DNA of 64,000 nucleotides from Paraeggerthella hongkongensis. Lineage in GTDB: Bacteria > Actinomycetota > Coriobacteriia > Coriobacteriales > Eggerthellaceae. A model generated the notes under the pieces. It was not told where the DNA came from. It saw nothing but the letters and a program-made list of their open reading frames with translations, and searched no databases. Every line of letters begins with the position of its first letter. The first letter of the stretch is position 1. Positions 42,880-52,168 of this stretch are shown here, in pieces. Position numbers and translations under genes: made by a program. The DNA lies in the NCBI RefSeq assembly GCF_003340345.1, contig NZ_PPTQ01000007.1, positions 62,001 to 126,000 of the forward strand, read 5' to 3'.

Positions 42880-45468
42880 TTGGGCACCCTGAACAACCTG
42901 CCCATTGGGAAGGCCGCCACGGTGGTGGGGGTTGGCGGCGAAGGATCGCTTCGCCAGCACTTCCTGGACATGGGCATTATTCCGCAAGTCGACATCGCCA
43001 TGGTGAAGCATGCTCCCATGGGCGATCCCGTGGAGGTGCGCGTCCACGGCTACGAGCTGACGCTGCGTTTGGACGATGCGCAGAAGATCGAGATCGACGA
43101 TGTGCGCGAAGCCAGCGAACCTCGCCGGGAGCCGCTTGCGCGGCGCCCCTTGCCTCACCCAGGTTTGGGCGAGGGCGGGAAGTTCCACGACAAGGCCGCC
43201 GAAAGCCCGCTGCCCGAAGGAACGCCGCTCACCTTCGCTCTCGTAGGAAACCAAAACTGCGGCAAAACAACCCTGTTCAATCAGCTGACCGGCGCGAACC
43301 AGCACGTGGGCAACTTCCCCGGGGTGACGGTCGACCGCAAGGACGGCGTGGTCAAGGGACATCCCGAGGCGTTGGTAACGGATCTTCCGGGCATCTACTC
43401 GATGTCGCCCCACTCGAGCGAAGAGGTGGTTACCAGGCGGTTTTTGCTGGAGGATCGTCCGCGCGGCATCATCAACATCGTGGACGCCACCAATATCGAG
43501 CGCAACCTGTACCTGACCATGCAGCTGCTTGAGCTGGACATACCCATGGTGCTGGCCCTTAACATGATGGACGAGATGGAGGGCAACGGCGGCACCGTCC
43601 TGGTGAACGAGATTGAAGAGCTGCTGGGCATTCCAGTGGTTCCCATTTCGGCGTCCAAGAACGCGGGCATCGAGGAGCTGGTGGAGCACGCGCTGCATGT
43701 GGCGCGTTTCCAGGAGCCGCCTGTTCGCCAGGACTTCTGCGCGGCTGACGAGCATGGCGGCGCCGTGCACCGCTGCCTGCACGGCATCATGGCGCTGATC
43801 GACGACCATGCCGAGCGCGCGGGCATTCCGCCGCGGTTCGCCGCCAGCAAGCTGGCGGAGGGCGACGCGCTTGTTTTGGAGAAGCTGCATCTGGATCAAA
43901 ACGAGAAGGACATGCTCGACCACATCGTGGCCCAAATGGAGGCTGAACGCGGTCTCGACCGCGCGGCGGCTATCGCCGACATGCGTTTCTGCTTCATCGG
44001 GCGCGTGTGCGAAGACACGGTGGTCAGGCCGCACGAGAGCCGCGAGCATGCGCGCAGCATGCTTGTCGATCGCGTGCTGACCGGCACCTATACGGCCATA
44101 CCCGCCTTCGCGGCCATCATGGCGCTTGTGTTCTGGCTTACGTTCGACGTGGTGGGCGCCTGGCTTTCGGAGGTTCTGGACGCCGGCATCGGGTGGCTTA
44201 CCGACGTGACCGCCGCTGCGCTGACCGCCGCCCAGGTGAACGAGGGGCTGCGATCGCTTGTCATCGACGGCGTGTTCAACGGGGTGGGAAGCGTGCTCAG
44301 CTTCCTGCCGATCATCGTCACGCTGTTCTTCTTCCTGTCGCTTCTTGAAGATTCCGGCTACATGGCGCGCGTGGCGTTCGTCATGGACAAGCTGTTGCGC
44401 AAGATAGGCCTGTCGGGGCGCAGCATCGTGCCCATGCTGATCGGATTCGGGTGCACGGTTCCGGCCGTGATGGCGTCGCGCACGCTGCCGTCCGAGCGGG
44501 ATCGCAAGATGACCATCCTGCTCACTCCGTATATGAGCTGTTCGGCTAAGCTGCCCATTTACGCGTTCTTCACGGCGGCGTTCTTCCCGACGAGCGGGGC
44601 CTTGGTGATGGTGGGCCTGTATTTCGGCGGCATTGCGGTGGGCGTGCTGGTGGCGCTGGCGTTGCGCCGCACGTTGTTCTCGGGCGAGGCCGTGCCGTTC
44701 GTCATGGAGCTGCCGAACTACCGCATGCCCAGCGTGCGCAGCGTCGGTCAGCTGCTGTGGGAGAAGGCGAAGGATTTCCTGGAGCGCGCCTTCACGGTCA
44801 TTTTCGTGGCGACCATCGTCATCTGGTTCTTGCAGACGTTCGACTTCAGCTTGAACATGGTGGCGAGCTCCGAGGACAGCATGCTGGCCGTGGTGGCCGG
44901 CTGGATCGCCCCGGTGTTCGCGCCGCTCGGATTCGGGGATTGGCGGATTTCGACGGCGCTCGTCACCGGCTTCATGGCCAAGGAAAGCGTCGTGTCCACG
45001 CTGTCCATCCTGTTCGGCAGCACGGCGAGCCTGGTTGCCGTCATGAGCTCCGTGGCTGCGTTGGCTTTGCTGGTGTTCTGCCTGCTGTACACGCCGTGCG
45101 TGGCGGCGGTGGCGGCGGTGAAGCGCGAACTGGGCGGGAAGTGGGCGCTCGGCGTGGTGTTCGGCCAGTTGGCGGTGGCGTGGGTTGCCGCGTTCGTCGT
45201 GCACGGCGTGGGAACGCTTGCGGTGGACGCCGGAGGGAACGCGTGGACGCTGGCGGTGGGCGCGCTGGTGGCGGTGCTCGTCGTGCTGGCTTTGGCGCGC
45301 ATGCGCTCGCGCCGCGCGAGGGGAAGCGGATGCGAGTCGTCGTGCGATGGCTGCGAAGGCTGCGCGCAGGTGCCGGTGCCGCGCGCGGCTGACGGGGACG
45401 GCGGGTCGTTCGAATCCGAGCCTGCGCGCGCCGATGCGCAGCATGACGATCGGGCGCGAAGGCGCTAG
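42880..45468 (+). CDS. feoB: Ferrous iron transporter, FeoA-FeoB fusion
   Basis: The protein has 862 residues. Residues ~1-75 are a FeoA domain (LNNLPIGKAATVVGVGGEGS, with RQHFLDMGIIPQ). The FeoB G domain follows at ~112 (GNQNCGKTTLFN, DLPGIYS, NMMDE). The C-terminal half holds gate regions and about eleven membrane helices (GFGCTVPAVMASRTL). A cysteine-rich tail (CESSCDGCEGCAQ, near 824) follows. The TTG start at 42880 is chosen because AAGGAG (42869-42874) precedes it and the FeoA domain begins at once. It imports Fe(II) using GTP. Confidence 0.95.
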   Translation: MGTLNNLPIGKAATVVGVGGEGSLRQHFLDMGIIPQVDIAMVKHAPMGDPVEVRVHGYELTLRLDDAQKIEIDDVREASEPRREPLARRPLPHPGLGEGGKFHDKAAESPLPEGTPLTFALVGNQNCGKTTLFNQLTGANQHVGNFPGVTVDRKDGVVKGHPEALVTDLPGIYSMSPHSSEEVVTRRFLLEDRPRGIINIVDATNIERNLYLTMQLLELDIPMVLALNMMDEMEGNGGTVLVNEIEELLGIPVVPISASKNAGIEELVEHALHVARFQEPPVRQDFCAADEHGGAVHRCLHGIMALIDDHAERAGIPPRFAASKLAEGDALVLEKLHLDQNEKDMLDHIVAQMEAERGLDRAAAIADMRFCFIGRVCEDTVVRPHESREHARSMLVDRVLTGTYTAIPAFAAIMALVFWLTFDVVGAWLSEVLDAGIGWLTDVTAAALTAAQVNEGLRSLVIDGVFNGVGSVLSFLPIIVTLFFFLSLLEDSGYMARVAFVMDKLLRKIGLSGRSIVPMLIGFGCTVPAVMASRTLPSERDRKMTILLTPYMSCSAKLPIYAFFTAAFFPTSGALVMVGLYFGGIAVGVLVALALRRTLFSGEAVPFVMELPNYRMPSVRSVGQLLWEKAKDFLERAFTVIFVATIVIWFLQTFDFSLNMVASSEDSMLAVVAGWIAPVFAPLGFGDWRISTALVTGFMAKESVVSTLSILFGSTASLVAVMSSVAALALLVFCLLYTPCVAAVAAVKRELGGKWALGVVFGQLAVAWVAAFVVHGVGTLAVDAGGNAWTLAVGALVAVLVVLALARMRSRRARGSGCESSCDGCEGCAQVPVPRAADGDGGSFESEPARADAQHDDRARRR

Positions 45469-45586
45469 AGCTTCAACGAAGGCGAAACGGGTGGCATCGA
45501 GGCTGCCCGCCGCCCTGCCGCGTCGAGCCGTTCGCGCGGGCGGCCATGCGAACGCGTGCTTGGGAATACGGGAGGATTGACTGCTG

Positions 45587-46297
45587 ATGGTCGAGATGGA
45601 CGGTGCGGCGTTGGGCTGCATTCTCGTGGTGGAGGACGACCCCGACATCAACGCGCTGCTGGGCACCGTCATGACGCGGGCCGGCTATCGCGCGGTGCAT
45701 GCGTATTCGGGCACCGAGGCGCGGCTTCATCTGGAGCGCGAAGCGTTCGACCTGGTTTTGCTGGACATGATGCTGCCGGGCATGGACGGCCCGGAACTGA
45801 TCGCGTTCATGCGCGGCGATCGGGGGCTGAAGACGCCCGTCATCGTGGTGTCGGCAAAGGCGGGGCTGTCCGACAAGGTGGACATGCTGGCACAGGGCGC
45901 CGACGATTACCTGGTGAAGCCGTTTCAGCCCGAAGAACTGGTCGCGCGCGTGCAGGCCGTGCTGCGGCGCGCGGGCGCCGCGTTGCCGGCAGAGCGCGAG
46001 GAGTCGTACTCGTTCAAGAACCTGCGCCTCGATGCGGCTACGCGCCGGGTGTTTCTCGGTGGCGAGGAGGTGGCGCTGACCGCGCACGAGTTCGATATTC
46101 TGCACGTGCTTATGCAGGCGCCCGACAAGGTGTTTTCGCGCGAGTTGCTGTACGAGCTGGTATGGAAGAGCGGCTACTACGGCGAGGACAACACGGTCAA
46201 CGTGCACGTGAGCAACATCCGCAAGAAACTTGCCGCCGTCGAGCCGGATGAAGAGTACGTCAAAACCGTTTGGGGCATCGGCTTCAAGCTGTCGTGA
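45587..46297 (+). CDS. OmpR/PhoB-type response regulator
   Basis: The protein has 236 residues: a receiver domain (acidic pair VVEDDPD, phospho-acceptor in LVLLDMMLPGMDG near residue 60, VSAK, KPF) and an OmpR-type winged helix (about 140-234). It is followed, after an inverted-repeat element, by an ABC ATPase, permease and histidine kinase on the same strand, an arrangement typical of antimicrobial-peptide sensing and export systems. Confidence 0.95.
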   Translation: MVEMDGAALGCILVVEDDPDINALLGTVMTRAGYRAVHAYSGTEARLHLEREAFDLVLLDMMLPGMDGPELIAFMRGDRGLKTPVIVVSAKAGLSDKVDMLAQGADDYLVKPFQPEELVARVQAVLRRAGAALPAEREESYSFKNLRLDAATRRVFLGGEEVALTAHEFDILHVLMQAPDKVFSRELLYELVWKSGYYGEDNTVNVHVSNIRKKLAAVEPDEEYVKTVWGIGFKLS

Positions 46298-46369
46298 GTC
46301 TTTCGGAGGTCCGGACGGGGCTGGTGGGATTGACGGGGGCGAACGCCTCAATTCGCCACGGAGGTTTCC

Positions 46370-46523
46370 AGGTTCTGTCAAAACGGACGAGTTTTGCGGG
46401 GATTTTTCGCCTCTTGCAGGCAGGTTGCCAAGGGGCGTTTTTCATCATGCCTGTTCAGAGGCTTGCGCGTTGCATTTATCCTGACTTGAGGACCAGCAAA
46501 ACTCGTTCGTTTTGACAGAACCT
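46370..46523. repeat. 154-bp element with 28-bp inverted ends
   Basis: AGGTTCTGTCAAAACG (46370) continues to 46397 and is complementary to 46496-46523 at 27 of 28 positions. An inner inverted repeat, GCCTCT-CAGGCA, is nested inside. It sits in the 46298-46792 gap between the response regulator and the ABC genes. The rest of that gap holds only the ABC ribosome site. No gene or transposase is visible. Confidence 0.75.
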
Positions 46524-46792
46524 CGATGAAGAGGGTGTGGCGGAGCGACGATGGGAAAAGGATGTGGCGGGACGAGTGCGTGGTTCGTCGGGCTCGGGCG
46601 GCCCGGCGGGTTCGACGGCGCGTCGGCCTCCTGCTGAAAGCTCGACGCGCGATCGCATCTTTATTCTTTCTTTATCCTTTCTTGAGGACTTATTTCACGT
46701 CGGGGCGGTAAGGTTCTCTCGTGCGATGGCGAGCCGAGATCGACGAGGTCCGCCCATTGCGAAGCGACGATGAGGAAAGGCAAGCGGAAACC

Positions 46793-47716
46793 ATGGAATC
46801 GGTTATCGAGACAAGAGGGCTGACGAAGCGCTACGGCGACGTTTGCGCGCTCGAAGACGTGAGCGTCATCGTGCGCCGCGGCGAGGTGTTCGGCCTGGTG
46901 GGAGACAACGGAGCCGGTAAATCGACTCTGTTCAAGCTGCTGTGCGGCCTTGCGTTTCCCACCGAGGGCGAACTGCGCCTGCTCGGCGCGAGCGCGCCGC
47001 GCAACCTTGAGCGGCAGCGGGCGCGCATCGGGGTCGTCATCGAGCAGCCCGGCTTCTATCCGGCCTTGAGCGTGGAGAAGAACCTGGAATGCTGCCGCAT
47101 CCGCAGGGGCGTTCCCGGCAGGGACGCGGTTTCGCGCGTGCTCGACACCGTGGGGCTGTCGTACGCGAAGGACCGTGCGTGCCGCGACCTGTCGATGGGC
47201 ATGAAACAGCGGCTGGGCCTGGCCATGGCGTTGCTGGGGGAGCCGGAGGTGCTTATTTTGGACGAGCCGACGAACGGGCTCGATCCCAGCGGCATCGTCG
47301 AGATGCGCGTTCTTCTGCAAAGGCTCAATCGGGAAAAGGGCATCACCGTGGTGGTGTCGAGCCATCATCTGGCCGAGCTTGAGCAGATGGCCACGGTCTA
47401 CGCGTTTTTGAGCAAGGGCCGGCTTTTGGAGCAGGTGGGCGCCGAGGAGCTTCGTGTGCGCTGCGCCGACTGCATAGACATCGCCGTGTCGGACACCCCG
47501 CGCTACGCGGTTCTTTTGGAAACCGAGCTGCACCACGACCGCTACCAGGTTCTTCCTGACTCCACGGTTCGCATTCTCGACCCGCAGCACGGCATCGAGG
47601 CGTTCAGCGCGCTGGCGAGCGCGCACGGCATGGGCGTTTCCAAGCTGGAACGTCGAAAGATGTCGCTTGAGCAGTACTATCTGGAAATGAAGGAGCGGGG
47701 GGCAACATGCTGCTGA
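46793..47716 (+). CDS. ABC transporter ATP-binding protein (BcrA-like)
   Basis: The protein has 307 residues with Walker A GDNGAGKST near residue 37, signature LSMGMKQR and Walker B VLILDEPTNGLDP, the pattern of bacitracin/lantibiotic export ATPases. The C-terminal ~90 residues are the extra domain usual in this group. GAGGAAAGG precedes the ATG at 46793. It overlaps the permease gene by 10 bp. Confidence 0.93.
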   Translation: MESVIETRGLTKRYGDVCALEDVSVIVRRGEVFGLVGDNGAGKSTLFKLLCGLAFPTEGELRLLGASAPRNLERQRARIGVVIEQPGFYPALSVEKNLECCRIRRGVPGRDAVSRVLDTVGLSYAKDRACRDLSMGMKQRLGLAMALLGEPEVLILDEPTNGLDPSGIVEMRVLLQRLNREKGITVVVSSHHLAELEQMATVYAFLSKGRLLEQVGAEELRVRCADCIDIAVSDTPRYAVLLETELHHDRYQVLPDSTVRILDPQHGIEAFSALASAHGMGVSKLERRKMSLEQYYLEMKERGATCC

Positions 47717-48483
47717 ACTATATGAAAAGCGAGTGGTACCGCATTGCGCGGAGCAAGGAAGGATACCTGCTCGTGGGCGTTTTGTGCGCGATCGTGCTGG
47801 CTGCGAACGTGCTTCTGGCCGTCATGGCCGGCACGCCCGACTTCCCGTACGCCACCGCGCGTTTTTCACTCAGCAACGTGATCATGTCGCTGGGGGCGTT
47901 GTTTCTCATGGCCGGGCTGCTGGTTTGGCTGTTGTTCGGCGACGATCGCAAGAACGGCACGCTCAAAAACGAGATAGCCCAAGGGCTTGCGCGGCGCGAC
48001 CTGTTCGCAGGTAAGTGCCTGGTGTCGATTGCGTGGGGCTTGATGGGGCTGGCGGTCATCCTGATCGTGTACGTTGGCAGCGCGGCGCTGCTTCTGGAAG
48101 GCCCCGTTTTAGAACCTGCGACGCACCTGGTCAAAGGCGTGCTCTCGGCTTTGCCGTTCACGGTGGCGTGCGTGGTGCTGGCAGTTGCCGCGTGCATCGT
48201 CTCGCCGAAGCCCGCCAACGCGTTTATGATATGGTTGACCGTCGTGTGCCTGGTTCCCATGGCGCTCGACGCGGTGGGCCGCGTGGTCGAGCCGGTGGCC
48301 GTGCTTGCCAGCTGGATGCCGTACAACTTCTTCGCGAACGAGGTGCTCATCAACATGAGCGGCGCGGCGGAGTTCTTATGGGATACGCCGCAAGGCTTGG
48401 CGAAGTGCCTGATCTCCGGGTTCGCGGGCATCGCGGCGTTCTCGGCGGCGGGCTTGTGGCGCATTGGAAAAACGGAACTGTAG
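47707..48483 (+). CDS. ABC-2-type permease
   Basis: The protein has 258 residues and about six membrane helices, with the loop DDRKNGTLKNEIAQGLARRDLF typical of BcrB/ABC-2 permeases. It partners the preceding ATPase. The kinase gene follows 15 bp later, so the three are cotranscribed. Confidence 0.9.
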   Translation: MLLNYMKSEWYRIARSKEGYLLVGVLCAIVLAANVLLAVMAGTPDFPYATARFSLSNVIMSLGALFLMAGLLVWLLFGDDRKNGTLKNEIAQGLARRDLFAGKCLVSIAWGLMGLAVILIVYVGSAALLLEGPVLEPATHLVKGVLSALPFTVACVVLAVAACIVSPKPANAFMIWLTVVCLVPMALDAVGRVVEPVAVLASWMPYNFFANEVLINMSGAAEFLWDTPQGLAKCLISGFAGIAAFSAAGLWRIGKTEL

Positions 48484-48498
48484 CGGAAGGGGGAGGGC

Positions 48499-49461
48499 AT
48501 GCCGAACGGGGCGTTCGCTATCGCGCTGCTGCTCGCGCTGGGCGCGGCGGCATGGTTCGGCATGCGCTGCTTCGCGCTCAAGCGGTCGCTGCGTCGCGCC
48601 GATCGCGAGCTGCGCGATATCGTGGAGCATCTGGAGGACAACCGCATCGTGAAGATGCCGTGTCCCGACCGCGACCTGGAAGCCTTCCTGCGCACCGTGA
48701 ACCGCGCGCTTGACGGCATCCGCCGCCAGTCGGTGCTCTACGCGCGTCGCGAGGTTCAGCTGAAAGAGCAGATCGAGCGTATAAGCCACGACTTGCGCAC
48801 GCCGCTCACTTCGATCCAGGGCTACTTGGCGCTTGTCGATGCGGGACCTTTGAGCGAAGAGGATCGCGCGGCGCTTGCCACGGTCGAGCGCAAGGCGGAA
48901 TCGCTGCAGCGCCTGATCGCGCAATTCTACGAGCTTTCGCGCGTGCGCGGCGAGGGGTTTTCCCTGGAGCTTGCAAAGGTGGACGCGGCAAGGCTGCTGC
49001 GCGAATCGATCGCGGGACAGTACCGGTTGCTGGAGAGGCGGGGGACGAGCGTGCGCGCGTCCATCCCGGACGGCCCGCTTTTCGCGCGCGCGAACGCCGA
49101 TGCCGTGGAGCGCGTGTTCGCGAACCTGGTGCACAATGCCGGCAAGTACGCGGCAAGCTGCTTTGTCGTGGACGCGGCGTACGCGCGCGAAGGATCGGCG
49201 CCGTGCGGCGGCTGGGTGACGGTGTCGTTTGCCAACGATGCCGAAGGCATCGACGAGCACCAGGTTGCGCGCTTGTTCGAGCCGTTTTACACGGTCGACT
49301 CCGCCCGATCCCAGGAAAGCTCCGGATTGGGGCTTTCGATCGCGCGTCACCTGGTGGAGCGTATGGGCGGCGCGCTTGATGCGCGCGTCGAAGCGCGGGA
49401 CGCGTCGACGTGGATCGTGTTCGAGGCTAGATTGCCCGCTTGTCCAAGCGATTCTCGGTAG
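48499..49461 (+). CDS. Sensor histidine kinase (short, few input residues)
   Basis: The protein has 320 residues. One N-terminal membrane helix (about 4-24) is followed by a linker, a HisKA domain with the phospho-histidine in SHDLRTPLTSIQGY near residue 97, and a HATPase domain (LVHNAGKYA, SSGLGLSIARHLVERM). There is almost no external domain, as in kinases that sense through a partner transporter. Its last 115 bp overlap the convergent AraC gene. Confidence 0.95.
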   Translation: MPNGAFAIALLLALGAAAWFGMRCFALKRSLRRADRELRDIVEHLEDNRIVKMPCPDRDLEAFLRTVNRALDGIRRQSVLYARREVQLKEQIERISHDLRTPLTSIQGYLALVDAGPLSEEDRAALATVERKAESLQRLIAQFYELSRVRGEGFSLELAKVDAARLLRESIAGQYRLLERRGTSVRASIPDGPLFARANADAVERVFANLVHNAGKYAASCFVVDAAYAREGSAPCGGWVTVSFANDAEGIDEHQVARLFEPFYTVDSARSQESSGLGLSIARHLVERMGGALDARVEARDASTWIVFEARLPACPSDSR

Positions 49462-50459
49462 ACGCTCGGGGTGGCGCCGTAAATGCGCGCGAACAGCTCG
49501 GCCAGCCGTTCGGGACGATAGCCCACGGTTGCGGCAGCTTGCGCGACGGACGCGCCGCTCGAGGCGAGCAGTTCGGCCGCGCGTGCGCACCGTTTTCGCT
49601 GACGGTATTCGACGATGGTGCACCCGTAGGCTTGCTTGAATGCTCGACGCAGCTTCGTTTGCCCCATGCACGCGATGCGCGTCAGTTCAAGGGCGCTGAC
49701 GGGATCGGCCAGCCGTTCGTCGAGGCGTTTCCGAACGCGTTCGATCGCGCGGGCGTCTTCGCGCGAAAGCGCGCTTGCGAACGGGCTTCTTGCTTCGTCG
49801 ATGCCCGACCGCGCGGCTAGGCTGCGCGACTTGTCCACCACAAGGGCCACCGCCTCCTCCACCTTGCTTCGATAGAACAGCCGTGCCGATGCCCCCGTGC
49901 CGCGGTACGCTTCGATTTGCTTCATCAGCACGATCATCTCGGAAAAATCGGTCAGTCCGTCAATGCTTGCGAACGCATCTTCGGCGGAAAAGGACTCTCC
50001 GCGGTATATCGCGCCCAGGTAGCGTTCGTAAAAGGGCGGCGTCAGCATGATGCCCACGCTGCGCAGAAGCTGGCCTGCTTTGTGGGAGGAGTTCCAGGAG
50101 CATCCTTTGGTGGCGTGCCCCTCCAAGTACGGGGCTTTTACGACGAGCCCCGTGTCCTGCCTGACGTACGATCCTGCTTGCAGGTAGCTCACCGACACGA
50201 GTCGCGGATGAAGGCAGTGCTGCTGAAAATCTCGGCGAAATCTCATCGAGGTAACCGATACGGCGAAATCCCGATTCGCGTACACCCAATAGTAGCCGGA
50301 TGCCTGGTCTTCGGGCGCGTAAAAGAAACGCCCTTCGCGCAGCGGCGTAGCGTGCCCGTCGGCGCTCGTGCGCGGAGCTTCGCGCATGTTCAGGTCGCGT
50401 ACGCAGGGCAGCACGATGTCTTGCATGATATTGAACGTAGAGCCTTCCTGTCGATTCAA
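49347..50459 (-). CDS. AraC-family regulator
   Basis: The protein has 370 residues with a long N-terminal sensing part and a C-terminal AraC double helix-turn-helix (VSALELTRIACMGQTKLRRA, then AAATVGYRPERLAELFARIY). I start at TTG 50459 because AAGGAGG (50465-50471) lies five bases upstream; the ATG at 50516 has no ribosome site. The last ~28 residues (after ESLGQAG) run antisense to the kinase gene. It is divergent from the MATE exporter with an iron-box-like site between, and probably controls it. Confidence 0.88.
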   Translation of the reverse strand: MNRQEGSTFNIMQDIVLPCVRDLNMREAPRTSADGHATPLREGRFFYAPEDQASGYYWVYANRDFAVSVTSMRFRRDFQQHCLHPRLVSVSYLQAGSYVRQDTGLVVKAPYLEGHATKGCSWNSSHKAGQLLRSVGIMLTPPFYERYLGAIYRGESFSAEDAFASIDGLTDFSEMIVLMKQIEAYRGTGASARLFYRSKVEEAVALVVDKSRSLAARSGIDEARSPFASALSREDARAIERVRKRLDERLADPVSALELTRIACMGQTKLRRAFKQAYGCTIVEYRQRKRCARAAELLASSGASVAQAAATVGYRPERLAELFARIYGATPSVYRESLGQAGNLASNTIHVDASRASTRASSAPPIRSTR

Positions 50460-50525
50460 CGCGACCTCCTTGCGATTCGACGCGTTTGCTCTCTTGCGCT
50501 TGCGCGTTGCTTGCATGACTCATAA

Positions 50526-50541
50526 GTTAGATAAAGTTAAC
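50526..50541. promoter_or_regulatory. Iron-box-like site between AraC and MATE genes
   Basis: GTTAGATAAAGTTAAC resembles the site at 12904-12923 (14 of 20 positions over the longer window) and lies between divergent genes, so it could govern either. Confidence 0.6.
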
Positions 50542-50609
50542 ATAAAAGGAGGAATGTGCGGCATCGCATGCCGTCGTTCGCAATAGTCACACGTTCCGAA
50601 GGAGACGCC

Positions 50610-52025
50610 ATGACTCGTCAGCAAGAAAAGCGCGCCGTTATGCTTGAGCAATCGCCCGGAAGGCTGATGGCGTCGTTGAGCCTTCCGGGCATCGTCGGCA
50701 TGCTCGTCATAGGCTTGTACACGTTCGTCGATGCCATATACGCCGGTCAGCTTATCGGCGTGGACGCCATGGGCGCCGTTTCGGTGGCGTATCCGTTCAC
50801 GTTCGTCAGCTCTGGCCTGGCGGCCATGATCGGCATGGGGTCGGCTTCGGTGCTCTCTCGCGCCATCGGCGCGTGCGACCAGCGAACCATCGAAAAGGTC
50901 ATGGGAAACCTTGTGGTTGCTAGCGTGGGATTTTCCCTGGTCATCACGGTGATCGGCGTCGTGTTCACGCGGCCGTTGCTGATGCTGACGGGCGTTGAGG
51001 GCCCGATGCTCGACATGGCCGTGTCCTACCTGCGCATTCTTTTCATGGGAAGCCTGTTCGTCAACTTCGCGCAAAGCTCGAACATGGTCATGCGCGGCGA
51101 AGGCGAGCTTGTTCGCGCTATGGCCATCATGGGCGGCGGTGCGGTTCTGAACATGGTGTTGGCTCCGTTGTTCATCCTTGCCTTGCGCGATCAGGGGCTG
51201 GGCATCGAAGGAGCGGGCATTGCCACCGTGCTTTCCCAGGTTGTTCTGGGAGGGGTCATGCTGTGGTGGTTCGTCAAGCGCGCGAAAACGGCGCGTATCG
51301 GACGGTTGGCCATTGATCGAGACGTTATGTCCGAAGTTCTGAAGGTGGGCGTGTCGGCTTTTCTCATGCAGGTGCTGACGCTGGTTCAGCAGGCCGTCGT
51401 GTACCGAGCCGCAGCTGAATGGGGCGGACCTGAATGGCAGGTGCTTTTCGGCGCCGCCATGCGCATCCAGGCGTTCGCCTTCATTCCCCTGTGGGGCATG
51501 AGCAACGGCTACCAGCCGGCGGTTGGAACGAACTTCGGCGCGGGAAGGTACGACCGCGTGCGCAAGGTGACGGCGGCTTTCTGTTTGGGATCGACGGGCT
51601 TGGCCTTGGTGTTCTGGGTTCCCGCCATGCTGGCTCCGCACGCGGCGCTTTCGCTTTTCATTACCGACCCGGCCATCGTGGCCATGGGCGCACAGGATTT
51701 CCGCATCCTGTTCTTCCCGTACGTTGCCATGGGGGCTATGGTCATGGGCATTACGCTGCTGCAGGCCGTTGGGCAGGGAGGCAAGGCGACCGTCCTTGCG
51801 CTGGCGCGCCCCATCCTTCTGTTCATTCCGCTGGTGCTGGCCGTTCCCCGCATTGCCGGTCTGGGCATTCACGGCGTGTGGCTGGCCTGCATGCTGACCG
51901 ACTCCCTGTTGGCGGTGGCTACGGTCATCGTGATGGTCTCGACGCTTCGCCGGATAGGATCGGGCGCTCGGCCTGCTGGCGCATGCGAGGCGCCGCCTGA
52001 TAACGAGGGTCTTGCGCAAGCGTAG
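50610..52025 (+). CDS. MATE-family efflux transporter
   Basis: The protein has 471 residues with about twelve membrane helices; LPGIVGMLVIGLYTFVDAIY and the repeated second half (GISNGYQPA-like MSNGYQPAVGTNFGAG) are typical of MATE transporters, which export drugs or metabolites using Na+ or H+. AAGGAG precedes the ATG. Divergence from an AraC regulator and the shared iron box raise the possibility of siderophore-related export, as inference. Confidence 0.93.
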   Translation: MTRQQEKRAVMLEQSPGRLMASLSLPGIVGMLVIGLYTFVDAIYAGQLIGVDAMGAVSVAYPFTFVSSGLAAMIGMGSASVLSRAIGACDQRTIEKVMGNLVVASVGFSLVITVIGVVFTRPLLMLTGVEGPMLDMAVSYLRILFMGSLFVNFAQSSNMVMRGEGELVRAMAIMGGGAVLNMVLAPLFILALRDQGLGIEGAGIATVLSQVVLGGVMLWWFVKRAKTARIGRLAIDRDVMSEVLKVGVSAFLMQVLTLVQQAVVYRAAAEWGGPEWQVLFGAAMRIQAFAFIPLWGMSNGYQPAVGTNFGAGRYDRVRKVTAAFCLGSTGLALVFWVPAMLAPHAALSLFITDPAIVAMGAQDFRILFFPYVAMGAMVMGITLLQAVGQGGKATVLALARPILLFIPLVLAVPRIAGLGIHGVWLACMLTDSLLAVATVIVMVSTLRRIGSGARPAGACEAPPDNEGLAQA

Positions 52026-52080
52026 GGCCTTGCGGGACGGACGGGTCGGGCGGGACGCAAGGCGTTGCGAGCGCCTCGCG

Positions 52081-52134
52081 CCGCTCGGCTCGGTTCGGAC
52101 TCCGCTCGGCTCGGCTCGGACTCCGCTCGGCTCG
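52081..52134. repeat. 21-bp tandem repeat, 2.6 copies
   Basis: The unit CCGCTCGGCTCGG(T/C)TCGGACT occurs at 52081-52101 and 52102-52122, with a partial third copy to 52134. It lies between the convergent stops of the MATE and flavoprotein genes. Confidence 0.85.
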
Positions 52135-52168
52135 CCCGCCCTTCGTTTGCGAGCGAGCGGCGGGCGCG

